64,000 bases of DNA, from the NCBI GenBank assembly GCA_022846095.1, contig AP025583.1, forward strand, positions 4,179,279 to 4,243,278, written 5' to 3'. Below, piece after piece: positions 20,394 to 26,638 of the stretch. The position numbers were made by a program, and so were the translations under genes. The stretch comes from Oscillospiraceae bacterium. GTDB taxonomy: Bacteria > Bacillota > Clostridia > Oscillospirales > Oscillospiraceae. The notes beneath the pieces are model-generated. The model was given only the letters and a program-made list of their open reading frames with translations. It had not been told where the DNA came from and made no database searches. Numbering within the stretch: position 1 is the stretch's first letter; each line of letters opens with the position of its first letter.

Positions 20394-20618
20394 TTAGGTC
20401 CGTTTCTCTTTGTGTTCCTGATAAGTAAACCATGTGATGCATGATCCGATTGATGCAGCCACAATGCCGAGGCCTACAAAGAGAAGTGTATTACGCCTTC
20501 CGGTTTTCATCCCTTCACGGAACGCATCCGAATACAACGCCATCAAAGCCTCTCCATGTTCCTCGGCAATATGATTGATTTCGTCCATATACACCGATAT
20601 CAGTTTACTACGTTTCAT
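20394..20618 (-). CDS. 74-residue tail-anchored membrane protein
   Basis: ATG 20618 after AAAGGGG. Begins MKRSKLISVYMDEINHIAEE, with a helical cytoplasmic part, one membrane segment (RNTLLFVGLGIVAASIGSCI) and a short basic end (YQEHKEKRT). It carries its own motif copy 14 and terminator and lies inside the stretch that the plus-strand promoter would transcribe, so the two directions could interfere. Function unknown. Confidence 0.55.
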   Translation of the reverse strand: MKRSKLISVYMDEINHIAEEHGEALMALYSDAFREGMKTGRRNTLLFVGLGIVAASIGSCITWFTYQEHKEKRT

Positions 20619-20630
20619 TGAAACAACCCC

Positions 20631-20658
20631 TTTCATAAAGGAGCCAGAAATTTCAGCG
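20631..20658 (-). promoter_or_regulatory. 28-bp element motif, copy 14
   Basis: Minus orientation CGCTGAAATTTCTGGCT...CCTTTATGAAA; the weakest of the fixed-length copies at its right end. Precedes 20394-20618. Confidence 0.45.
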
Positions 20659-20672
20659 GAAGGAGAATTGCC

Positions 20673-20990
20673 ATGAGTGGAAGAATTGAAAATTTAGGCG
20701 ACTATAATAAGGCCCGACTCATGTTGCAGAAAAGGGGCGGAGACTTATCTGCGCTGATAAAAGACATAAAGAATGTTGGCGCACGGGAGGCACTCCCCAG
20801 GCAGATCAGCGTCGGCCTTCTTATAGGCGCGGCTATCGGCGCGGGCGGAACCTTTGCTGCCCACAAAATATCAGCGCGCATCAAAACCCACAGAGAGCTT
20901 CGAGATAAGGAACTCGAAGAAAAATTAAAAACAGTGTTGAGCGACGATGATGACCCCGACAAGCCTGAAATGGAGGAACCGCCATGCTGA
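20673..20990 (+). CDS. Membrane protein overlapping the integrase gene
   Basis: 105 residues, ATG 20673 after AAGGAG. Begins MSGRIENLGDYNKARLMLQK; one Gly/Ala membrane segment (ISVGLLIGAAIGAGGTFAAH) separates a basic front from a coiled, acidic tail (ELRDKELEEKLKTVLSDDDD). The stop overlaps the integrase start by seven bases, so translation is coupled. Such an arrangement is unusual for an integrase partner; excisionases are soluble. Function unknown. Confidence 0.6.
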   Translation: MSGRIENLGDYNKARLMLQKRGGDLSALIKDIKNVGAREALPRQISVGLLIGAAIGAGGTFAAHKISARIKTHRELRDKELEEKLKTVLSDDDDPDKPEMEEPPC

Positions 20991-22216
20991 CCCAATGCCC
21001 AGAGTGCGAGCTGCCGGTGAGTGACAAAGCGAATGCCTGTCCCCATTGCGGCTATCCGCTGAAACCCTCTGAAAAGCAAAAAAGACCTCGCAAATCCAAC
21101 AAGCGCCGGCGGTTGCCGAACGGCTTTGGTCAGATCAGCGAGATCAAAAATCGAAATTTAAGGAACCCATTTCGGGCAATGGTGACGATAGGGAAGACGC
21201 CAGAGGGAAAACCCATCTGCAAACCCCTCAAACCGGAGTCCTACTTCGCCACCTATAACGATGCCTATGCCGCCCTGGTGGAGTATAACAAGAACCCCTA
21301 CGACCTGGAGCCATCCATCACCATGCAGGAGCTCTACGATAAATGGCTCCCGGAATATGAGAAGACGGTGAAGAGCACCAAATCTGCCACCTCGGCCTGG
21401 GCCTACTGTTCCGGCGTCTATAAGATGCGAGTCATGGACATTCGGGCCCGGCATGTGAAAGGCTGCATGGAGGAAGGCGTTGCCATCATCCGCGGCAAAG
21501 AGCAGCACCCCAGCGCCACCATGAAGAACCAAATCAAATCCCTGTTCAACATGATGCTGGACTATGCTTTGGAGTACGAATTGGTAGACCGGAATTACTC
21601 CCGTACCTTCAATCTCACCGAGGAGACGGTCAAAGAAATCCAGTCGGTGAAAAAGGAGCACATCGCCTTCACCGATGAAGAGATGGACTTGCTTTGGGCA
21701 AATGTCAGCAGCAAGCAGGGCATCGACATTATGCTCATTCAATGCTACTCTGGTTGGCGCCCTCAGGAGCTTGGTTTACTGGAACTGAAAGATGTTGACT
21801 TGGAGAATTGGACCTTCCGGGGCGGTATGAAAACCGATGCCGGCGAAAACCGTGTCGTCCCAATCCACTCCCGCATCCAAGACCTGGTGCTCCGAAAATA
21901 TCAGGAGGCGGAGGCCCTTGGAAGTCCCTACCTGCTCAACTGGACTGACCCCAATAACCGGAACAAAAAGAACCTCAAGCTGACCTATGCCCGGTATCAG
22001 AAAGCCTTTGAGCGTATCCGAGACGAGCTGAAGCTGAACCCCAATCACCGCCCGCATGACGGCCGTACCCACTTTGTCACCATGGCCAAGCGCTATGGAG
22101 TAGACGAGTATGCTATCAAATATATGGTAGGCCACAAGATCTCCGACATCACCGAGAAGGTCTATACCCGTCGGGAGTTCGCCTGGCTCCGGGAGGAAAT
22201 CGAGAAAATAAAATAG
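20984..22216 (+). CDS. int: Tyrosine recombinase (integrase) with N-terminal zinc ribbon
   Basis: 410 residues, ATG 20984 after GGAGG. The N-terminus carries a zinc ribbon (CPECELPVSDKANACPHCGY) and a basic linker. A SAM-like core-binding domain follows (about 110-210). The catalytic domain shows Arg in YSGWRPQELG, the HDGRTHF box with His and Arg, His in VGHKISDI and the nucleophile Tyr in KVYTRREF. All expected residues are present, so it should be active in integration and excision of this element. Its place at the right end on the plus strand fits an integrase next to attachment DNA. The ribbon is an extra feature that may guide arm-site binding. Confidence 0.9.
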   Translation: MLTQCPECELPVSDKANACPHCGYPLKPSEKQKRPRKSNKRRRLPNGFGQISEIKNRNLRNPFRAMVTIGKTPEGKPICKPLKPESYFATYNDAYAALVEYNKNPYDLEPSITMQELYDKWLPEYEKTVKSTKSATSAWAYCSGVYKMRVMDIRARHVKGCMEEGVAIIRGKEQHPSATMKNQIKSLFNMMLDYALEYELVDRNYSRTFNLTEETVKEIQSVKKEHIAFTDEEMDLLWANVSSKQGIDIMLIQCYSGWRPQELGLLELKDVDLENWTFRGGMKTDAGENRVVPIHSRIQDLVLRKYQEAEALGSPYLLNWTDPNNRNKKNLKLTYARYQKAFERIRDELKLNPNHRPHDGRTHFVTMAKRYGVDEYAIKYMVGHKISDITEKVYTRREFAWLREEIEKIK

Positions 22217-22228
22217 TAGGAGTAAGGC

Positions 22229-22257
22229 TTGCGCACCCCTACATTTTGTGGTATGCT
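22229..22257 (+). promoter_or_regulatory. Sigma70-type promoter downstream of int
   Basis: TTGCGC, 17-bp spacer, TATGCT; faces the two small frames at 22285 and 22341. Confidence 0.45.
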
Positions 22258-22284
22258 ATTCAATCGAAAGGAGACACCTCATAC

Positions 22285-22320
22285 ATGGAGAAACAAACTG
22301 GCGTGGAGGAACACTATTAG
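22285..22320 (+). CDS. 11-residue leader-like frame
   Basis: ATG 22285 lies after AAGGAG and reads M-E-K-Q-T-G-V-E-E-H-Y-stop. It ends 20 nt before the next start. It may be a coupling leader or chance. Confidence 0.3.
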   Translation: MEKQTGVEEHY

Positions 22321-22340
22321 ACCAGAAAGGAGGTGTTTCC

Positions 22341-22541
22341 ATGGCCAGATTGACCAATGAAGAAATCAGACGCATGACAATCGATCAAGCTGATGCTTAT
22401 ACTGATGCTCATCCCGCTGAGGCGTGGCGTTTTGTTAAGGTTTACGGCGCGGCCGCAGCCCAACAAACAAAGAAAGCCGTAAAGCATGGCTTGAGAAAAG
22501 GGATGCTTGTCCCCGAACCCGAAGTGATTGAACTCGCCTGA
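22341..22541 (+). CDS. 66-residue small protein next to the integrase
   Basis: ATG 22341, nine bases after AAAGGAGG. Begins MARLTNEEIRRMTIDQADAY and continues PAEAWRFVKVYGAAAAQQ, KKAVKHGLRKGMLVPEPE. Basic and helical, without cysteines or membrane segment. Location between the integrase and the element end, on the same strand, suggests an accessory or excision role; the sequence itself shows no family. Confidence 0.55.
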   Translation: MARLTNEEIRRMTIDQADAYTDAHPAEAWRFVKVYGAAAAQQTKKAVKHGLRKGMLVPEPEVIELA

Positions 22542-22786
22542 CAACACACAACCGCCCTTGACTGTTCGCAGCAGCCGGGGGCGGTTCCTTTCTGGCCTAA
22601 TACTATTCCTACACACATACTCCTATACTTTGGCAGCCTCCCCATAGTGTAGGAATACCAGTATAGAAATGATAGAGAAATAATATATGAATTATCTACA
22701 CTCACCCGCTTTTAACCGCCCTTAACCGTCCTCAAAACCATTGATATAACAGCAGTTAAGCGCACATAAAAGCGGGTAATTGTGTA
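22542..22786. other. Repeat-rich spacer, probable attachment region
   Basis: No coding frame with a ribosome site. Holds the inverted decamers ATTCCTACAC (22605-22614) and GTGTAGGAAT (22647-22656), runs of TTAACCGCCC/TTAACCGTCC near 22712-22730, and the 11-bp inverted repeat ACCCGCTTTTA/TAAAAGCGGGT (22704-22714 and 22767-22777). This is the likeliest place for the right attachment site, but the left end is not in the window so the core cannot be identified. Confidence 0.45.
22704..22777. repeat. 11-bp perfect inverted repeat around a 52-bp centre
   Basis: ACCCGCTTTTA at 22704-22714 and its complement TAAAAGCGGGT at 22767-22777. The right arm lies ten bases before the Panacea start. Confidence 0.6.
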
Positions 22787-23218
22787 ATGAGTTTCTATAG
22801 TATTTCTAATTTAAAGCTTCAAAAATTACTTTATTTTGTTCAGGCCTATTTTTTATCCATTACTTCTACTCATGAACCATGTTTTGGTGAAAGAATTGAA
22901 GCCTGGAATTTTGGGCCAGTAGTTCCTGAGGCGTATCACGAATATAAACAATATGGAGGTGGCGATATACCCTCCATCCATTCTTACCGTGATAATGACG
23001 CCCAGCCTTGGGATACAGATAGATCGGTTTTTGAGGCAAATCGTATTAAAAAAGGTGACCGTGAGCTTATAAACGCTGTTGTTGATATGTTTTCAGATTA
23101 TACTGCTACAGACCTAGTAACAATTACCCATAATCAGACCCCATGGATCGAAGCATATGAACCTCACGAAAATAATGAAATAACTATAGATGCAATGAGA
23201 AGGTATTTTAATGCCTGA
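22787..23218 (+). CDS. Panacea/DUF4065 antitoxin-like protein
   Basis: 143 residues. SISNLKLQKLLYFVQAYFLS, ERIEAWNFGPVVPEAYHEYK, LINAVVDMFSDYTATDLV and THNQTPWIEAY are the hallmark blocks of the Panacea (DUF4065/SocA-like) family, whose members neutralise varied toxins. The usual first helix (a VANYIINY-like stretch) is missing. In-frame codons before ATG 22787 read A-G-N-C-V with no start and a stop shortly upstream, so the 5' end may have been cut by integration or uses a rare start. AT-rich, unlike the flanking DNA. Its stop overlaps the next start by 8 nt, typical of a toxin-antitoxin pair. Confidence 0.75.
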   Translation: MSFYSISNLKLQKLLYFVQAYFLSITSTHEPCFGERIEAWNFGPVVPEAYHEYKQYGGGDIPSIHSYRDNDAQPWDTDRSVFEANRIKKGDRELINAVVDMFSDYTATDLVTITHNQTPWIEAYEPHENNEITIDAMRRYFNA

Positions 23219-24020
23219 TAAATTAGGTGTTCTGCTACGGCAAGAAGATGGCAAAATCGTCTCGCCAATATCAGCGGCGTCAAAAGATTTTTTGCGCTGC
23301 AAAAGGAAAATGCAGCAAATATGTCGTTCTCTCAGTTATGATACGGCCACTTATGATCCTATTAAAACTGTTCATTCTGTGGATTCGTATATAAAGCAGC
23401 GTGGCCAAATGGATCGCATTTTGTATTCTGAAATAAGTAATTACATATTTTCTTTGGAGTTAAATGATCGAACAGTCTTTTTAACAAATGTGGAAAAGCT
23501 GTTAGTACATGCTATTGAGCATCCTGAGCAAGTAGATACAAATAGTAAGAGGATTATCATTAAATTTTACGATCACAGTCAATTGGCTTTACATCAAATC
23601 GAAAATGCAGCTTATGTCTTTTCAGATGGCATAGAAGAAGCAAAAAATATAATTCATACAGAGGTAAAAGGAGTACAAAAAGAGTACATAACCATACTCG
23701 GCATATTTGCAGCAATTGTTTTGGCGTTTGTTGGAGGGATCACCTTTTCATCCTCCGTTCTGCAAAATATTTCTTCTGCAAGTATTTTTAGGCTTATTTT
23801 AGTGATTGATTTACTTGCCTTTGTTTTAATTACAACAGTATATTTATTAATTCGCTTTATTTATGTTCTAAATGGAAATAAAGAAATGAATAAAATATTT
23901 CCCATCTGGGGACCTTACTGTGCTTGTGCAACAATCGCCCTCGGAGTAATAGTCGCTTGGTTACTAAATGCTCAAGAACTTCCCAAATATATAATGCAGC
24001 ATCTTCCTTGGTGCCAATAA
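23211..24020 (+). CDS. Membrane effector paired with Panacea (toxin candidate)
   Basis: 269 residues. A soluble N-terminal half (about 1-150, with KDFLRCKRKMQQICRSLSYD) is followed by three hydrophobic segments: YITILGIFAAIVLAFVGGI, IFRLILVIDLLAFVLITTVY and CACATIALGVIVAWLL. The start overlaps the Panacea gene. In known Panacea systems the partner is a toxin and some act at membranes, so a membrane-active toxin or an abortive-infection effector is the leading reading. No family recognised for this protein. AT-rich codon use marks recent acquisition. Confidence 0.6.
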   Translation: MPDKLGVLLRQEDGKIVSPISAASKDFLRCKRKMQQICRSLSYDTATYDPIKTVHSVDSYIKQRGQMDRILYSEISNYIFSLELNDRTVFLTNVEKLLVHAIEHPEQVDTNSKRIIIKFYDHSQLALHQIENAAYVFSDGIEEAKNIIHTEVKGVQKEYITILGIFAAIVLAFVGGITFSSSVLQNISSASIFRLILVIDLLAFVLITTVYLLIRFIYVLNGNKEMNKIFPIWGPYCACATIALGVIVAWLLNAQELPKYIMQHLPWCQ

Positions 24021-24064
24021 ACTGAAGCGCTACACAATAAATTTGGTGTAGCGCTTCAGTTTAC
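24018..24064. terminator. 17-bp terminator hairpin after the Panacea cassette
   Basis: Perfect arms AAACTGAAGCGCTACAC (24019-24035) and their complement (24046-24062). A and T tracts on the two sides make it usable from both directions, including by the HxlR gene. Confidence 0.7.
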
Positions 24065-24069
24065 CTTAG

Positions 24070-24393
24070 TTATCCCCCGTTTTTGCGCTTGTACTCCGCG
24101 CCCCAGGCGGCGATGGCATCCAGCACCGGGCGCAGGCTGTACCCCGTGTCCGTGAGGGTGTACTCCACCCGGGGCGGCACCTCGGCGTACACCTTGCGCG
24201 TCAACAGGCCCGTGTCCTCCATCTGGCGCAGGTTGGCCGTGAGCACCTTCTGCGTGATGCCCCCCAGGGACTTTTTCAGCTCCCCGAAGCGGCGGGTGCC
24301 CTCCATCAGATCCCGCAGAATGAGTACCTTCCAGCGGTCCCCAATCAGCGTGAGGGTGGCCTCCACCGGGCAGGCGGGCAGGGTCTTCTCCAT
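24070..24393 (-). CDS. HxlR-family transcription regulator
   Basis: 107 residues from ATG 24393 after GGAGG. Starts MEKTLPACPVEATLTLIGDR and shows the HxlR winged helix: WKVLILRDLMEGTRRFGELK, KSLGGITQKVLTANLRQMED, then RKVYAEVPPRVEYTLTDTGY. The single Cys near residue 8 is typical of redox- or electrophile-sensing members. Divergent from the PNPOx-like gene with repeats between them, so it probably controls that gene and itself in response to a reactive compound. First gene with chromosomal base use. Confidence 0.85.
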   Translation of the reverse strand: MEKTLPACPVEATLTLIGDRWKVLILRDLMEGTRRFGELKKSLGGITQKVLTANLRQMEDTGLLTRKVYAEVPPRVEYTLTDTGYSLRPVLDAIAAWGAEYKRKNGG

Positions 24394-24443
24394 AATCTGT
24401 TCCTCCAATCCGCTGCGGCGCAGCAATGGTATCTCTTTGGATA

Positions 24444-24490
24444 CTACGGCACTTTTAAGTGCTTACTTTACAATATGGCGCTACGGCACT
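24444..24490. promoter_or_regulatory. Direct repeats in the HxlR/PNPOx intergenic region
   Basis: CTACGGCACT occurs exactly at 24444-24453 and 24481-24490 between the divergent genes. Probable HxlR operator half-sites. Confidence 0.5.
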
Positions 24491-24547
24491 ATGATACCTC
24501 CAGAGGCGGGGGATTGCAACCCGCAAAATTCCAAGGAGGTATCTCTC

Positions 24548-24949
24548 ATGAAAGAAGTCGTCAATTTCCTTACCGCCAACCCGGTCCAGTACCTGGCCAC
24601 CCAGGGCGAGGACGGAAAGCCCAAGGTGCGCCCCTTCATGTTCAGCGTGGAGCGGGAGGGCAGGCTCTGGTTCTGCACCAACATCGAGAAGGACGTGTAC
24701 AAGCAGCTCCGGAAGAACCCCTGGGTGGAGGTCTGCGTGTCCGACCCCTCCTTCGCCTGGCTGCGGCTGTCCGGCAGGGCCGTGTTCGAGGACAACCGGG
24801 ACGTGAAGGAGGCCTGCATGGGCATCCCCCTGGTCAAGGGCATCTACGGCGCCGCCGACAACCCCATCTTCACCGTCTTTTACCTGGCCGAGGCCCAGGC
24901 CGTGCTGGCCGACTTCTCCGGCCAGCCCCCCAAGACCTACAACCTGTAA
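24548..24949 (+). CDS. Pyridoxamine 5'-phosphate oxidase-like flavin protein
   Basis: 133 residues, ATG 24548 after GGAGG. Starts MKEVVNFLTANPVQYLATQG; KPKVRPFMFSVEREGRLWFC and TNIEKDVYKQLRKNPWVEVC are the family's split-barrel FMN-binding blocks. These small proteins bind FMN or F420 and often reduce or sense quinones and nitro compounds; PNP oxidation itself is unlikely at this size. Divergence from an HxlR regulator with a lone Cys supports a stress-response role. Precise substrate unknown. Confidence 0.8.
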   Translation: MKEVVNFLTANPVQYLATQGEDGKPKVRPFMFSVEREGRLWFCTNIEKDVYKQLRKNPWVEVCVSDPSFAWLRLSGRAVFEDNRDVKEACMGIPLVKGIYGAADNPIFTVFYLAEAQAVLADFSGQPPKTYNL

Positions 24950-24970
24950 TTTTTCAAAGGAGGCCCCGCC

Positions 24971-25747
24971 ATGACACAGGAAGCGCGCCTGGACGATTTG
25001 CTCCGCGCCCTGCTGGAGGAGGCGGGCCGGGGGGACGAGCCCCTGCCCGCCGGATACGCCGGGCGCCGCAGGCTGCTGCGGGGCCTCATGAATCTGCGCC
25101 CGCCCGAGCCCATCGCCCCGGCGCTGCTGGAGGCGCAGGACGCGCTGTTACAGTCCGAGCTGGCGCAGGCGGAGCTGACCGACGCGGCATCCCTGCCCCC
25201 GGCGGGCCGGGACCCCCGGCTCGCCCTCTGGCGGGGGGACATCACCCGCCTGCGCTGCGGCGCCATCGTCAACGCCGCCAATTCCGCCCTGCTGGGCTGC
25301 TTCCACCCCTGCCACGGGTGCATCGACAACGCCATCCACTCGGCCGCGGGCATCCAGCTCCGGCTGGCCTGCCACGCGCTGATGCAGGCGCAGGGGCACG
25401 AGGAGCCGCCCGGCCGGGCCAAGCTGACCCCCGGCTTCAACCTGCCCACCCGGTACGTGCTGCACACGGTGGGGCCCATCGTGGACGGGCCCCTGACCGG
25501 GGAGCACCGGGCCCTGCTCGCCTCCTGCTACCGCGCCTGCCTTGCCGAGGCGGAGGGCGCGGGGGTGGACAGCGTGGCCTTCTGCTGCATCTCCACCGGG
25601 GTGTACCGCTTCCCCCGGCGGGAGGCGGCGGAGATCGCCGTGAACACGGTGCTGGAGGCGCTGGAGGACTGCCGGGCGGTGAAACAGGTCGTTTTTAACG
25701 TATTTCTGGAGGAGGACCATGAAATCTACCGGGATTTACTCCGCTGA
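24971..25747 (+). CDS. Zinc-dependent macrodomain ADP-ribosyl hydrolase
   Basis: 258 residues, ATG 24971 after AAAGGAGG. The macrodomain shows LALWRGDITRLRCGAIVNAA, the zinc-loop signature CFHPCHGCIDNAIHSAAG and the ISTGVYRFP binding loop. The C-H-C ligands identify the Zn-Macro class linked to class M sirtuins, which removes ADP-ribose placed by the partner sirtuin on a lipoyl carrier. An unusual N-terminal extension of about 75 residues precedes the domain. Overlaps the next gene by 29 nt. Confidence 0.88.
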   Translation: MTQEARLDDLLRALLEEAGRGDEPLPAGYAGRRRLLRGLMNLRPPEPIAPALLEAQDALLQSELAQAELTDAASLPPAGRDPRLALWRGDITRLRCGAIVNAANSALLGCFHPCHGCIDNAIHSAAGIQLRLACHALMQAQGHEEPPGRAKLTPGFNLPTRYVLHTVGPIVDGPLTGEHRALLASCYRACLAEAEGAGVDSVAFCCISTGVYRFPRREAAEIAVNTVLEALEDCRAVKQVVFNVFLEEDHEIYRDLLR

Positions 25748-26573
25748 GCTGGCGCGCGCCCGCGCCCTGCTGGCGGGGGCGGAGCGGATCGTGGTGGGGG
25801 TGGGCTCCGGCCTGTCCGCCGCCGGGGGGCTGGACTACGGCGCGCCCGGACCGGCGGCGCGCTGGTTCCCGGAATACGGGGCCGGGAGCCTGGCGGAGAT
25901 CCAGGGCCGCTTCTGGTGGTACGACAGGTGCCGGGCGGAGGAATACTGGGGCTACTGGGCCCGGCACATCCTCCACATCCGCTACGAGACCCCCGTCCTG
26001 GCCCCCTACCGCGCCCTGGCCCGGCTGCTGGAGGGGCGGGACTACTTTATTGTCACCACCAACGCCGACGGGCAGCTGGGCAAGGCGGGCTTTCCCCGGG
26101 AAAAAATCTTCGCCCCCCAGGGGGATTACTGCTGGTTCCAGTGCAAAACCCCCTGCTGCGGCGAGCTGGTGTACAACGAGGATCTGATCCGCGCCATGGT
26201 GGACAACATGCCCTCGCCCACCGGGATCCGCACGCGGGACATCCCCCGCTGCCCCCGCTGCGGGGCGCCCCTGGTGCCCAACCTGCGCATTGACGGCTCC
26301 TTCGTGGAGGCCCCCCATTTCCACAACGCCGGGGACTACGGCGTCTTCCTGCGGGAGGCGGAGGAGGGGCGCACCGTGCTGCTGGAGCTGGGGGTGGGCT
26401 ACAATACCCCCGGCGTCATCCGCCGCCCCTTCGAGCGCTGGGCGCTGGCGCACCCCGGCGCGGCCCTGATCCGCGTCAACCGGGACTGGCCCGGCCTCCC
26501 GGAGGCCCTGGGCTCCAGAGGGCTGGGCCTGGGCATGGATCTGGGCCGGGCGCTGGAGGCGCTGGGCGCATAA
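25719..26573 (+). CDS. Class M sirtuin (SirTM), protein ADP-ribosyltransferase
   Basis: 284 residues, ATG 25719 inside the macrodomain gene. NAD-binding front VGVGSGLSAAGGLDYGAP, then TTNADGQLGKAGF, the FAPQGDYCWFQC block and a C-terminal zinc site (CCGELVYN, CPRCGAPLVPNLRIDG). This is the SirTM pattern; these enzymes ADP-ribosylate a GcvH-like lipoylated protein and lack deacylase activity in studied cases. The usual GcvH-L and LplA2 partners are not beside it. A strong hairpin terminator follows. Confidence 0.85.
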   Translation: MKSTGIYSAELARARALLAGAERIVVGVGSGLSAAGGLDYGAPGPAARWFPEYGAGSLAEIQGRFWWYDRCRAEEYWGYWARHILHIRYETPVLAPYRALARLLEGRDYFIVTTNADGQLGKAGFPREKIFAPQGDYCWFQCKTPCCGELVYNEDLIRAMVDNMPSPTGIRTRDIPRCPRCGAPLVPNLRIDGSFVEAPHFHNAGDYGVFLREAEEGRTVLLELGVGYNTPGVIRRPFERWALAHPGAALIRVNRDWPGLPEALGSRGLGLGMDLGRALEALGA

Positions 26574-26580
26574 CAGAGGA

Positions 26581-26620
26581 AAACGCCCCCGGAAGCGGAT
26601 GCTTCCGGGGGCGTTTGATT
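26581..26620. terminator. 16-bp hairpin between convergent genes
   Basis: Arms 26581-26596 and 26601-26616 (AAACGCCCCCGGAAGC and complement). Serves the sirtuin gene and the minus-strand gene at 26639. Confidence 0.8.
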
Positions 26621-26638
26621 GTAACACAGGCCGGGCCC

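Larger units (their letters stand above)
1..22786. mobile_element. Integrated element (right part), with fused helicase-primase-PolB and tyrosine integrase
   Basis: Composition, gene density and strand bias differ sharply from the GC-rich chromosome to the right. Contents seen: a replication module, a BRO-N protein, a SleB-like hydrolase, many one-helix membrane proteins, a tRNA-like gene and a tyrosine recombinase near the right end. The left end is outside the window. The right boundary is inferred: it lies after the integrase and either before or after the Panacea cassette (22787-24020), so the end given is approximate. No structural, packaging or conjugation genes are visible, so virus, satellite and conjugative element remain open. 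Confidence 0.8.

Noticed and set aside
10652-20658. The 28-bp motif read as an ordinary sigma70 promoter
   Set aside because: The TATTAT-like part could be a -10 in some copies, but others read CTTTAT and no -35 is found at the proper distance.
1-24000. CRISPR array
   Set aside because: The motif copies are not regularly spaced, lie before genes, and no cas genes are present.
24475-25698. A 407-residue plus-strand frame across the PNPOx-like and macrodomain genes
   Set aside because: It is out of frame with both recognised proteins and has Arg/Gly/Pro-rich composition typical of shadows.
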